Assembly (NCBI GenBank): GCA_027371845.1
Contig: DAHXLD010000017.1
Coordinates: 1-60,201 of the forward strand
From: Candidatus Saccharimonadota bacterium
GTDB lineage: Bacteria; Patescibacteriota; Saccharimonadia; Saccharimonadales; UBA4665
Direction of reading: 5' to 3'
Length of the DNA stretch: 60,201 nucleotides
A model generated the notes under the pieces. The model searched no databases. It was not told where the DNA came from and was given only the letters and a program-made list of their open reading frames with translations. This document shows, one piece after another, positions 36,998 through 46,244 of this stretch (within the stretch, counting starts at the first letter, position 1; each line of letters starts with the position of its first letter). Made by a program: the position numbers and the translations under genes.

Positions 36998-38694
36998 TTA
37001 GATTGACTCATTATTTCAAACGGATCGGTTGTTATTATGGGGTGTTCTTTTAAGGATGACATTATTCTAACGGCTACGTGAGCTTGATCAACAATCATTA
37101 AAGCTTCGCCTTTATCAGAATTCAATAAGTAGTTATACTCATACTCGCTTAAATTAAAATCTTTAAATACCTCCTTGATAGTGGTGCTATCCTGGCGCAT
37201 TAAGATTCGAAGAGAGCTCTGAGAAGCTATAACTTTCCCAAAAGGATTATTCAAAAAGTCACTAGCTTGTTGAGAGATAATATTAACTCCAAGAAAATAT
37301 TTACGGGCTCTTCTAACTAAGCCAGAAATAAATTTAGCGCTTGCTTTATGTTCTAATAATATCCAGGCTTCATCTATAACAAGAAGGCTCTTTTGGGTTT
37401 TGTTCTGAACTTTTGTAGTGACAAAGTTTGAGATTATTATCATCATAATTGGCCTAATGTTTTCAGACAAATCTTTAATATTAAATACAACCAATCGATT
37501 GTTTAAATCAATATTCGTTTTTTTATTAAAAATGTCTTTAAGTGATCCATTGACAAATTTTTCCATTCTTTTAGCAAATTTGTCTTGTTTCAATTTAATT
37601 AGAATTAAATATAGATCCTTAAGTAACGGCTCTTTTAGAGATTTCGAATTATATATTTGAAGTAAAGCTTTATCTAAGGCCGCCTTTTCGTCACTACTCA
37701 AACCGTCGACCATCAAACTAATCACCGCCATAAGATCTTGGATACTTTGATTGGCATTCTTTTTTAAATGCTTCCCCTTCAATACATCTAAGGGATTAAT
37801 GACGTCTTTAGAGTTAGCCGAAATCTTTATATAACTACCCCGAACTGAGTCGCAAATTTCTTGATATTCATTTTCAGGATCAATAACTATTACATTAACT
37901 CCGTCACTAAGTTGCCTTAAGATTTCAATTTTTGAGAGATAACTCTTACCGCTTCCCGATTGAGCAAAGATTATTGAATTGGCATTCTGAAGTTTAAATC
38001 GATCAATAATTACTAAAGAATTGTTACTTCTATTGACGCCGTAAATAACGCCACTAGAATGGGCTAATTCATTAGACATAAAAGGAAAGGTTAAAGCCGA
38101 TGAACTACTATCTAAATTCCTTTTTATATTTAGTTCGTCATCGGCTCTTGGGAGTATGCTTTGCAAGGCCTGTAACTGTCGATAACGAGCAATTTTTACA
38201 AAAAATAATTTTGACGACAAGGTAGATTCAAGAATATCTGTCGTTTTATTAAGATTATTTAAAGAATCAGCTCTTAAGGCAATATATATTCCAATTTGAA
38301 ATAATTTTTGTTGGCCTCTTAAAATTTTATCTCTTAAGGTGACGGCCGACTCTAAAGGGTCGGTAATCTCAGAACCGATTATCTTACCATCGGTAATCAT
38401 CGATCTTTTTATCGATTCGAGTTCAGTTATTTTTCTGTTTAGTTTGGGTAGAGCATTAATAGAGGCTATTTCTTGAAAATGATAACTAACATCGCAGTCA
38501 TAGGGAAAACTTATCAGATCATCTAACCAGCCACTCGATGCTACGAACGGATATCCTAACAAATATAAAGTTCTAATGTAAGTATTATCTAAAACTAGAT
38601 GATCAATATCTTCGTAAAGTCCACTATAAGAAAATCTTTCAGTTATATGTTCTTTACCCTTAAATAAGAGATCCTTTTTATAGATTTTAGTCAT
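36994..38694 (-). CDS. VirB4/TraC-like type IV secretion ATPase
   Basis: The 566-residue protein carries the VirB4 C-terminal AAA-like ATPase: Walker A IFAQSGSGKSYLSKIEI, Walker B SLLVIDEAWILLE, and ISQQASDFLNNPFGK, a conserved motor segment. Its N-terminal half resembles the second part of the VirB4 N-terminal domain, and the first part appears to be the separate 38694-39323 gene. VirB4 powers pilus assembly and transport at the inner membrane. It overlaps both neighbours. Confidence 0.92.
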   Translation of the reverse strand: MTKIYKKDLLFKGKEHITERFSYSGLYEDIDHLVLDNTYIRTLYLLGYPFVASSGWLDDLISFPYDCDVSYHFQEIASINALPKLNRKITELESIKRSMITDGKIIGSEITDPLESAVTLRDKILRGQQKLFQIGIYIALRADSLNNLNKTTDILESTLSSKLFFVKIARYRQLQALQSILPRADDELNIKRNLDSSSSALTFPFMSNELAHSSGVIYGVNRSNNSLVIIDRFKLQNANSIIFAQSGSGKSYLSKIEILRQLSDGVNVIVIDPENEYQEICDSVRGSYIKISANSKDVINPLDVLKGKHLKKNANQSIQDLMAVISLMVDGLSSDEKAALDKALLQIYNSKSLKEPLLKDLYLILIKLKQDKFAKRMEKFVNGSLKDIFNKKTNIDLNNRLVVFNIKDLSENIRPIMMIIISNFVTTKVQNKTQKSLLVIDEAWILLEHKASAKFISGLVRRARKYFLGVNIISQQASDFLNNPFGKVIASQSSLRILMRQDSTTIKEVFKDFNLSEYEYNYLLNSDKGEALMIVDQAHVAVRIMSSLKEHPIITTDPFEIMSQSK

Positions 38695-39323
38695 TACTTA
38701 CTCCGTTCAATTATTAAAGAATGGTATTCATCATAGTCTTTTAAAGTTTTAACGGGGTATAGACGAGCTTCGGTAAAATTATAAAAGCTATAGAATAAAT
38801 CAATTATTTCGAGAGTATTTATTATTCTCGATGAGATATTTAGTTTAGCTAAATTTTTAGATATGAGTTCTGAGCGAAGTTTCAATTGTTGTTTAATGTT
38901 TTCGAAATCAGTTTTATAACTTAAATCTAAGGGTACGATAATGTAAAAAGATTTATTTAATATTTTATTAGATTTAATTAGTTCATTAATAAAGGATTTT
39001 TGATCTTCAAGTTGTTCTTTATAGATAGAATCACTTTCTAAACTAATTTTTGAATCAATAGTCTCTAAATAGTCTTCAATGTTAGTTTGACGAGTACGAA
39101 TTAATATTTGAATGCTAAAATTTAAAGAATTTAAAAAACTTTCATAATTATCGATAACATTATCCTGCTCAAATTCACTTTTAAGTTGAAAATTAATTGA
39201 AGATACTTGGATTATTTGTCGATATTTATTTTTATTAATCTTTAGAACGCCGTCTTTTATGTCCGAAATGTCTATTTGTTTTTTAGAAGAGCTTAAACTT
39301 TTATTATTTAATAAATTGAACAT
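38694..39323 (-). CDS. TraC/VirB4 N-terminal-domain-like protein
   Basis: About 209 residues, soluble, with strands and helices in the pattern of the TraC/VirB4 N-terminal domain (YRQIIQVSSINFQ near the start, KSFYIIVPLDLS, then a charged helix). It lies directly before the VirB4 ATPase with abutting stop and start, so the two together probably form a split VirB4. I use the ATG at 39323, preceded by AAAGGAGGAG; the ORF track's 39350 start lies inside the previous gene and lacks a ribosome site. Confidence 0.75.
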   Translation of the reverse strand: MFNLLNNKSLSSSKKQIDISDIKDGVLKINKNKYRQIIQVSSINFQLKSEFEQDNVIDNYESFLNSLNFSIQILIRTRQTNIEDYLETIDSKISLESDSIYKEQLEDQKSFINELIKSNKILNKSFYIIVPLDLSYKTDFENIKQQLKLRSELISKNLAKLNISSRIINTLEIIDLFYSFYNFTEARLYPVKTLKDYDEYHSLIIERSK

Positions 39324-39744
39324 AAACTCCTCCTTTCTTCCCGTAGCCATAAGAAAAACTCAACTTTTTAAGGTTGTTTAACGAAGTATGATTAAGCTTT
39401 TGCGACCTTTCAGAAATTTTATTAAAACTTAGATCTTCTATAGGTTGATCATCTCTAATCAGAACAAAAGTTTTAGGTCTAAATTTATAGCCTAAAATAA
39501 GGCTTAAATATTCAATCAAAATGTGTCCTTTATACTTAAAAGATAAGGGCGTGATGATTAAGGAAAGAATAATTGCGATAATCATTTTTAAAAACGTAAA
39601 CTTAGCAAGTGGAGGTATAATTAAAAAAATAATCATCACTAAAATTAGATTAACGACTAGGATAATAATTTGCTTTAAGTTTAAAAAAGAGGTTATTTTA
39701 TCCTCGACAGACGTTATTTGAGCCGGTATGACTGTACTTCTCAT
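39304..39744 (-). CDS. PrgI-family type IV secretion membrane protein
   Basis: The 146-residue protein begins with TVIPAQITSVEDKI, followed by two transmembrane helices (IIILVVNLILVMIIFLIIPPL and FLKMIIAIILSLIITPL), the layout of PrgI/TcpE-like proteins found upstream of VirB4 in Gram-positive conjugation systems. The tail KKGGVYVQFIK overlaps the next gene's ribosome site. It probably anchors VirB4 at the membrane. Confidence 0.82.
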   Translation of the reverse strand: MRSTVIPAQITSVEDKITSFLNLKQIIILVVNLILVMIIFLIIPPLAKFTFLKMIIAIILSLIITPLSFKYKGHILIEYLSLILGYKFRPKTFVLIRDDQPIEDLSFNKISERSQKLNHTSLNNLKKLSFSYGYGKKGGVYVQFIK

Positions 39745-41063
39745 CTATTTACTCCCTCCCGCACGCTAACGTTAGGACTTGAGGAATTTAGACTACCCGA
39801 GTTATTAGAATTATTTGGAGTATCTTGATTATTTTTTTGGTTAAAAGCTTGAGACATCGAATTAAAAGGCATTGAAGTACCATAACTTAAATTCAAAACC
39901 ATTCTTTGGCTTAACTTTCTGGCCATTCTGGGAACAACGCTAATAACAGCCAGCTCGGCTAAAACACCCTGGGTTTTGATTAAAGCAAATAAAGCAGCAA
40001 GTCCAAGTACTAAGGCCATTAGTGGGCTCAAATTAGAGCTATTAGAATATATACCAACTAACAATGAGGCTGCTAGTTCAATGATAACGACATGAACAAA
40101 CAGTACAAAAACAACTGATACATATTTTTTAATCATGGAGATTGCCGAATCTCGAAATCCTGGAATCAGAAAACAAAGTATAACTATAGGAGATAGTACA
40201 GCGCCTAAATAAATTGTAATTAACCGGCCTAAATAAAAGATTAATAGAATAATGCTTAGTATTAAGAATATTAACATTATTAAAAGTATTGCCAGACTAT
40301 AGCCACTCGTTGTACCAACGATTGTTTCTAGAGCTTTCCAAAAATTGTTAATAATATTACTACTGGATATCGCTTTAATCATAATATTAGATATTTGAAT
40401 TAAATAATCGATTAAATATATTGAAAAATTCATAAACATAAAAGTTACTAATATTTGAGGTAATAGCTCTCTTAGGTCTACACTTTTAAACCCTAAACTG
40501 GTTGAGGTAATGATTTTTAAACCTATTAAGGTAATGGCAAGAATTAAAAGCCCGTCAGCAATCCCTAAACAAATTAACCAAAGTTTTAAAACGGCCGTAT
40601 TGGTGCTCACTAAAGGCGTGGCTTTTAAAAAGTAGGCTAAGGCGGCTATAAAAGGTATCCCGATCGTCTCAATGATACTGCCCAATACTCCGCTAATAGT
40701 TTTTATAACGATATCAATTAATCCATTAGAGGATTTGTTAGTTTTAATTGCACTAATAGAAGGAATACTGGTTGCTTGATGGTTATTAACGGGTCCGTAG
40801 GTATTTATTAAAAAATTGCTAATAAAACTCGCACTAATTACGATTACTAGCCCAATTAAAGCATTCTTTATAATTTTTTTGGATTTTTCTAATTTTTCAG
40901 GGCTAGCCGAAGACGTTATGTAATTAAAGGCACCTATTACCAAGAATAATACTGACAGTAAAGAACCGATTACCCCAAAAGTCTTAATAATAGGAGAAAG
41001 TGAGCTCACAACATAACTATAACTAGATGCGAACGTAAAAATATTAAACAATTTATCCCCCAA
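39741..41063 (-). CDS. VirB6/TrbL-like polytopic protein with N-terminal VirB2-like domain
   Basis: The 440-residue protein has at least eight hydrophobic segments and a Asn/Ser-rich hydrophilic tail (SQAFNQKNNQDTPNNSNN), as in VirB6-like channel subunits. Residues about 25-90 (GAFNYITSSASPEKLEKSKKI) closely match the separate pilin-like gene just upstream. So the channel protein appears to begin with its own VirB2-like two-helix domain. It overlaps the pilin gene by 11 bp and PrgI by 4 bp. Confidence 0.8.
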   Translation of the reverse strand: MGDKLFNIFTFASSYSYVVSSLSPIIKTFGVIGSLLSVLFLVIGAFNYITSSASPEKLEKSKKIIKNALIGLVIVISASFISNFLINTYGPVNNHQATSIPSISAIKTNKSSNGLIDIVIKTISGVLGSIIETIGIPFIAALAYFLKATPLVSTNTAVLKLWLICLGIADGLLILAITLIGLKIITSTSLGFKSVDLRELLPQILVTFMFMNFSIYLIDYLIQISNIMIKAISSSNIINNFWKALETIVGTTSGYSLAILLIMLIFLILSIILLIFYLGRLITIYLGAVLSPIVILCFLIPGFRDSAISMIKKYVSVVFVLFVHVVIIELAASLLVGIYSNSSNLSPLMALVLGLAALFALIKTQGVLAELAVISVVPRMARKLSQRMVLNLSYGTSMPFNSMSQAFNQKNNQDTPNNSNNSGSLNSSSPNVSVREGVNR

Positions 41064-41400
41064 AAGAACTCGTCGCTAAATTTGTAATAATACTAGAAAT
41101 CACAAAAGCAGCTATTGTTATAGAAAGCCCGATAGCAGAATAAAAAATGGTTCGTTTAGCTTTTTCAAGTCGATGAGGATTTCCAGAAGAAGTAATATAG
41201 TTAAATCCTCCCAAAACAAAATAAGCGGTTGCTACTAAACCAGCCAGCCCCGCCATGATTTGGATTATTCCTTTAATAAAACTGGATATTTGGTTTACAT
41301 TCGGACCCGTTGATATGGCATAGGTAGTTCCTTCATTAAGAAACACGATTATTAAAACTAGGTATACTCTGGTTATTTTAGTTCTTAATATTTTAAACAT
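41053..41400 (-). CDS. VirB2/TrbC-like pilin subunit
   Basis: The 115-residue protein has a signal-like first helix (VYLVLIIVFLNEGTTYA) and two later hydrophobic helices flanking a basic loop, GGFNYITSSGNPHRLEKAKR, the usual TrbC/VirB2 layout. It is the first gene of the secretion operon, with a strong AAGGAG ribosome site before the ATG. VirB2 proteins assemble into conjugative or secretion pili. Confidence 0.82.
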   Translation of the reverse strand: MFKILRTKITRVYLVLIIVFLNEGTTYAISTGPNVNQISSFIKGIIQIMAGLAGLVATAYFVLGGFNYITSSGNPHRLEKAKRTIFYSAIGLSITIAAFVISSIITNLATSSFGG

Positions 41401-41560
41401 TTTGCTCCTTAAAAATATTAGATTACTTTTAAGAATAAAAATGCTTTTAAGTTATATCATCCTTAAGCGGTTTTATTTATTAAAAAAAGATTAAAATTAA
41501 GAATAGATAAGATTAAATTATAGTAAATTTAGCTACTTTATTTTATTTAATAAAAATTAT

Positions 41561-42664
41561 CTAACCACCAACATAACCCGCTACGTATTGAAAAACAAAA
41601 TAAGACCAACAAATAGTAGTTAATATTAAACTCGCCGTTAATAGTTTTGGTTTATTTTTTAAATAATCGTAAATCATGAACTGCATTGGAAAAGCCATCA
41701 ATAAATACCTGTTAAACCCTCCAAATTGATTCCCCAGAATTGGAATGAGTAAAAATGAAAGACTATAAACACTAAAACTTTTTCGCCGTGTCCACCAATA
41801 TTTGGCCGACATTATAAGCAGGATTACAAACAATAGACTAATCGGATTTAAGCCTGTAATCAATTCAAGGTATTTATGATTTAACCAGCCTTGGGACTTT
41901 TGCGAGGCCAAAAAAGCTAAAGGAGAATTAAACTTATATTTTAAATATAATAAATAGGAAATAATTGAGCTTAAGGCCAATACCGTATATCCTAGAATTT
42001 TTCTTATATTCTCCTTATTTTCAAACATTATTAAAATAATTAAAAAAATTACTAAAATAGCATCAATGTTAGTAATAGCTAAGAGTAAAGAGCTTAGTGA
42101 GCTTAAAAAATATTTCTTTTTGAGAGCAAAATAAATTGCTGACAGAGCTAAAAAAGCAAATAAACTTTCGGTGTAGGTAGCAACTAAAAATACAGCTGTT
42201 GGGAAAAATAGAAAAAATAATAAATAATTTAAAATTGAAAAGTTATCTTTTTTATTAAACTCTAGTTTTAATATTTTTATATAAAAATAAATTGCTAAAA
42301 CTAAAGAAATCCAAGATATGATTAAAGCACTATCGAGATACGAATGAACAACTTGAGCTAAAAAATGAATTAAAATTGGATAGAGAGGAAGAAAAATTGT
42401 TAAAGAAGCGTTGCTATAGGAACTTCTTGCGACCTTTAAATAATTAGGTCCATCCCAATTAGATAAAATCTTTAAGGGGTTATTTGGCTCAAGCAAATAG
42501 TGAGCGGCTGGATCGGGATTCTTAATAATGACCTTATTGTTATAAAAACCAATAAAAAATACCAAAAGAATTAGACTAAGAGCTAATAAGAAAGCCAAGA
42601 ATAATTCTTTATGATTAATAGTTTTTAATATTTTTTTGAATTTAATTTCCATAAAATTCATCAT
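41561..42664 (-). CDS. GT-C mannosyltransferase-like membrane protein (PIG-V/Gpi18-like)
   Basis: The 367-residue protein has about 8-10 transmembrane helices. ILSNWDGPNYLKVA gives the acidic loop after helix 1, SLTIFLPLYPILI follows, and VATYTESLFAFLALSAIYFA matches the ExE/YTES-type segment of PIG-V/Gpi18 mannosyltransferases. Such enzymes use polyprenyl-phosphate sugars to glycosylate extracytoplasmic acceptors, which fits the GT2 polyprenyl-phosphate synthase at 45.3 kb. A shorter start (42652) is possible. The donor sugar is unknown. Confidence 0.75.
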   Translation of the reverse strand: MMNFMEIKFKKILKTINHKELFLAFLLALSLILLVFFIGFYNNKVIIKNPDPAAHYLLEPNNPLKILSNWDGPNYLKVARSSYSNASLTIFLPLYPILIHFLAQVVHSYLDSALIISWISLVLAIYFYIKILKLEFNKKDNFSILNYLLFFLFFPTAVFLVATYTESLFAFLALSAIYFALKKKYFLSSLSSLLLAITNIDAILVIFLIILIMFENKENIRKILGYTVLALSSIISYLLYLKYKFNSPLAFLASQKSQGWLNHKYLELITGLNPISLLFVILLIMSAKYWWTRRKSFSVYSLSFLLIPILGNQFGGFNRYLLMAFPMQFMIYDYLKNKPKLLTASLILTTICWSYFVFQYVAGYVGG

Positions 42665-42706
42665 CTTAAGAATAAATACTTTTTACTGATTTTAAACTGA
42701 AAACTT

Positions 42707-43582
42707 TTATTTGTCATTAAGTTTGATTCTTTTATTAATATGAAAAACTAAAATCATTATTCCAAGAATTAAAAGATATATTAAAAATACCGATCGATCG
42801 ATAATGTTAGCTAGGATTATACTTGAATTAGATAAATGACTTAAATGTCTCGTTAAGATTAAAAAAGCCTCTCTTATCCCTATTGCGCCTGGTGTTAAAG
42901 AAACAAAAATGGTTAAAGCAGCACTTCCTGAATATGTTAAGGCGTTTCTAAAAGAAACTGTTTTATCGACACTATGAAGTTCAATTAGATATATTAGGGT
43001 TTGTAAGAGTAATTGTATAATCGTGATAATAACTAGATTAATAATATTTTTCGAATTAATATTTAACTTGGAGTTTTCTTTTTTTAGATAAATCCTAACC
43101 GCCAGTATGGTAGCTATTATAAAAACGATTGATGCGGCTGAAGCTAAAAGTATGGATTGACTGCCAAATAAAATAAAGAGGATTGAAATTATTAGATATA
43201 TGGCAAAATATATGGCAGTTGCTAAGGTAAAATCGATTGCTTTAATCTTATGTTTTGTCTTTAAATAATATCCTCGATATATAGGGCCTGTTTGACCTGG
43301 TACAAAAAAGTTCATAAAAATCGAATAACAGTTTAAGAGCAAATTATCTTTAAAATTTAATTTAACCTTTAAAAGTTTTACGGTGAATTCAAATACAAAT
43401 ATGAGCACAAAGAGCATCAGTATATAAAGGCCTACAATTAGAAGTATTAATAAGGGGGAGATTTTTGTTAGATAAGTGATTAAATTTTTATGATTTGCCA
43501 AATAGTAGACGGCGGCTAAAATAGTCGCTAAAATAATAAGAACACTAATTAACGGTTTAAACTGTTTAATACTTTTAAACAT
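42707..43582 (-). CDS. lysylphosphatidylglycerol synthase TM/UPF0104-type flippase-like protein
   Basis: The 291-residue protein has about 7-8 transmembrane helices and the family motif FMNFFVPGQTGPIYRGYYLK, plus LTPGAIGIREAFLIL near the C terminus. This family (AglD/MprF transmembrane part) is linked to lipid flipping or glycolipid handling. Its TAAAAT -10 lies 6 nt before the ATG, divergent from the 43660 gene. It sits in the surface glycosylation cluster. Confidence 0.85.
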   Translation of the reverse strand: MFKSIKQFKPLISVLIILATILAAVYYLANHKNLITYLTKISPLLILLIVGLYILMLFVLIFVFEFTVKLLKVKLNFKDNLLLNCYSIFMNFFVPGQTGPIYRGYYLKTKHKIKAIDFTLATAIYFAIYLIISILFILFGSQSILLASAASIVFIIATILAVRIYLKKENSKLNINSKNIINLVIITIIQLLLQTLIYLIELHSVDKTVSFRNALTYSGSAALTIFVSLTPGAIGIREAFLILTRHLSHLSNSSIILANIIDRSVFLIYLLILGIMILVFHINKRIKLNDK

Positions 43583-43659
43583 AATAGTATTTTAACTCAA
43601 AAGAAATGAAACTTTATTTAGAATATTTTAAGCTTTACTTGGGATAATCTTAATTATTA

Positions 43660-45189
43660 ATGAAAAAACGATTTATTGAACGTGTCAAAAATATTCTTGC
43701 AAGTAATAAATTCTTTGTTTTTGTTTTAATTCTTTTTGTCTTAGAGTCAGCCTTAATAGCTTTGACGGCGGCTTACCCCCAAGCCTTTGACGAGAATTTT
43801 CATTTTGGAATAATCAAAGTTTACTCTCATTACATTTCTCCCTACTTAACGTCTCAGCCACCAAACGCCGATGCTTTTGGAGCTTTAGCGAGAGATCCTT
43901 CGTTTTTGTATCATTACCTAATGAGTTGGCCCTATAGGCTAATTGAAGTGTTCGTTAAAACTCAAATTTATCAAATAATAATATTAAGATTTATTGATAT
44001 CGTCTTTTTTGCTGGTGGTTTATATTTCTTTAGAAAAGTTTTAATTAAATTTAAAATATCGAAAGCTCTAGCAAATCTGACAATTCTTCTTTTTATTTTA
44101 ATTCCGATTGTTCCACAATTAGCCGGACAAATTAATTACGATGATTTATTATTTCTTTTAATACCAATCAACGTCTTGCTAAGTTTTAAGATCTTAGATG
44201 AATTAAAGCAACAAAAAGCGAATTTTGTGTCTATAAGTGGCCTATTAATTTTAGCTACCTTAACTTCAATTGTTAAATATGCCTTTTTACCGATTTATCT
44301 AGCAATAGTCGTTCTAATGATTTATCAAGTATTTAAGAACTTTAAAAAACTTAGAATATTTTTTAAAGCATTATTAAAAAGCTTTATAAAAACTACATTA
44401 ATATTAAAAATCTTATTAATAATATTTATTATTTTAAGCTTATTCAGTTTCGCTGAAAGAGATTTAGTCAACTTAATAGAATATCATGCTATTGCTCCTA
44501 GTTGCAGTAAGGTATTAACCGTTAAGGAATGCTCAAGTTACAGTGTCTGGAAAGCAAATTTCGAACGACATAACGAAGTGCTTAAACACAAAGCCATTCC
44601 ATCTACCAATTTCTTTTTCTATATCGGTCAATGGTTTTACTGGATGTGGTATAGATTATTTTTTGCTATCAATGGGCCGAAACAAGAATTTAAGAATTAT
44701 CCTCCTCTACCCTTGCCAAGTGCTATTGGAGCCATACTTGGGGTATACGGACTGTTCATATTAATAAAATATATTAAAAGAATTCTTAAAAATAACAATT
44801 ATGCCCAGTTACTCTTCTTGATAAGCTTATTTTATCTTGTAGCCTTGATTATCCAAGGTTATATCTCTTACAAATATACGGCCGTTCTAGAAAATATGAA
44901 TGGCAGATATTTAATACCCATGCTAATACTATTACTCGCCTTGGTCTTAAGGGGTACATATTACGTCTTTAAGGGAAAGGCCTTCTTAAAAACTGTTTTA
45001 GCGATAGCTGTTCTAGTTTTATTTCTTCAAGGCGGAGGTGCCCTAACATATATTATTCGGAGTGATAGTAATTGGTATATACACAGTAAAAAGGTTACAA
45101 AGATAACTAAGATAGCCAAAAAAATTACCAAGAAAGTAATCGTCAAGGGTAAAAAAACATATTCAACTAATTTTTGGTTTTTCAATTGA
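43660..45189 (+). CDS. GT-C family (ArnT/PMT-like) membrane glycosyltransferase
   Basis: The 509-residue protein has an N-terminal signal-like helix, an AFDENFHFGIIK loop with an acidic pair (the DE-type catalytic motif after helix 1 of GT-C enzymes), about ten transmembrane helices and a basic C-terminal tail. A region of about 80 extracytoplasmic residues follows the middle helices (SCSKVLTVKECSSY). It probably moves a sugar from a polyprenyl-phosphate donor to an exported acceptor. A GATAAT lies 11 nt before the start. Confidence 0.72.
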   Translation: MKKRFIERVKNILASNKFFVFVLILFVLESALIALTAAYPQAFDENFHFGIIKVYSHYISPYLTSQPPNADAFGALARDPSFLYHYLMSWPYRLIEVFVKTQIYQIIILRFIDIVFFAGGLYFFRKVLIKFKISKALANLTILLFILIPIVPQLAGQINYDDLLFLLIPINVLLSFKILDELKQQKANFVSISGLLILATLTSIVKYAFLPIYLAIVVLMIYQVFKNFKKLRIFFKALLKSFIKTTLILKILLIIFIILSLFSFAERDLVNLIEYHAIAPSCSKVLTVKECSSYSVWKANFERHNEVLKHKAIPSTNFFFYIGQWFYWMWYRLFFAINGPKQEFKNYPPLPLPSAIGAILGVYGLFILIKYIKRILKNNNYAQLLFLISLFYLVALIIQGYISYKYTAVLENMNGRYLIPMLILLLALVLRGTYYVFKGKAFLKTVLAIAVLVLFLQGGGALTYIIRSDSNWYIHSKKVTKITKIAKKITKKVIVKGKKTYSTNFWFFN

Positions 45190-45241
45190 AAAAAAACTGA
45201 AGGATTATAGAGGTTAGTTTTATTTATAACAGATTTTAGGC

Positions 45242-45247
45242 TATAAT
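45242..45247 (+). promoter_or_regulatory. -10 box of the GT2 gene
   Basis: TATAAT directly abuts the ATG at 45248, so that codon would lie upstream of or at the transcript start. This decides for the next in-frame ATG at 45278. Confidence 0.6.
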
Positions 45248-45277
45248 ATGCTTTCATTAGCGAAAAAAGAGAGATTT

Positions 45278-46243
45278 ATGAAATTAGTAATTATGATTCC
45301 TTGTTTAAATGAGGAAAAAACCTTACCGTTAGTTCTTAAAACAATTCCAAAATCTATACCTAAAATCGATCAAATCGAAATCTTATTAATTGATGATGGG
45401 TGCGACGATAAAACGGTAGAAGTTGCTAAAAAATTTGGGGTAAAGCATTTTATTCATCACACCAAGAATCAAGGTTTAAGCCGATCATTTCGTCAAGGTT
45501 TAAATCGAGCTCTCGAAATGGGAGCTGATATAATTGCCTTAACCGAAGGAGACAATCAGTATCCTCAAGACAGGATCCCGGATTTAATAAAACCAATATT
45601 AGATAAAAAAGCTGATTTAGTTATTGGAGATCGTCAAACTCAAACAATCGATCATTTCTCATTATCTAAAAAGTTTTTTCAAAAGCTAGGAACCAGTATT
45701 TTGAATATGGCCGCCGGTACAAATATTCCTGATGCTATTAGTGGCTTTAGGGCTTATTCAAAACAAGCGGCACTACAACTTAATCCAGTAGCTGACTATA
45801 GTTGGGCAACTGAGACTACCATTCAAGCCGCTCACAAAGGACACAAAATCGTTATAATCCCAATTAAAACTAATCCTAAATTAAGAGACTCAAGACAATT
45901 CAAGTCTTCCTGGCAACATATTAGAAAATCGGCTATTACCATTATAAGAGCTTTTATAATGTATAAACCCTACGCTTTATTCTTTAGCCTTGGAACGTTT
46001 TTTCTAATCGTAGGTCTGATCCCGTTTATACATTATTTGTATTTAGTTATTACAACTAAAAATCCGTTTGGAGCACACCACCTTCAGTCTTTACTCCTGG
46101 GGGCAATCTTACTAATTGCGTCGTTTATTTCATATACCTTAGGAGTTATCGCCGATTTAATTAGAATAAATAGATCTCTTATCGAAAATCAATTAGAGAT
46201 CATAAAACAAGATCATATTAATAGTTTAAATAAAGCGAAATAA
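45278..46243 (+). CDS. family 2 polyprenyl-phosphate glycosyltransferase
   Basis: The protein starts KLVIMIPCLNEEKTLPLVL, a classic GT2 N terminus. ILLIDDGCDDKT and ALTEGDNQYPQDRI supply the nucleotide and metal-binding acidic residues, and two C-terminal helices (LFFSLGTFFLIVGLIPFI, SLLLGAILLIASFISYTLG) anchor it. This fits dolichol/polyprenyl-phosphate mannose or glucose synthases, which would make donors for the neighbouring GT-C enzymes. I use the 45278 ATG because the promoter's -10 box abuts the ORF track's 45248 start. Confidence 0.88.
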   Translation: MKLVIMIPCLNEEKTLPLVLKTIPKSIPKIDQIEILLIDDGCDDKTVEVAKKFGVKHFIHHTKNQGLSRSFRQGLNRALEMGADIIALTEGDNQYPQDRIPDLIKPILDKKADLVIGDRQTQTIDHFSLSKKFFQKLGTSILNMAAGTNIPDAISGFRAYSKQAALQLNPVADYSWATETTIQAAHKGHKIVIIPIKTNPKLRDSRQFKSSWQHIRKSAITIIRAFIMYKPYALFFSLGTFFLIVGLIPFIHYLYLVITTKNPFGAHHLQSLLLGAILLIASFISYTLGVIADLIRINRSLIENQLEIIKQDHINSLNKAK

Positions 46244-46244
46244 G

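Noticed and set aside
44543-44764. Plus-strand 73-residue ORF inside the 43660 glycosyltransferase
   Set aside because: Alternative frame of a coding gene, no independent signals.
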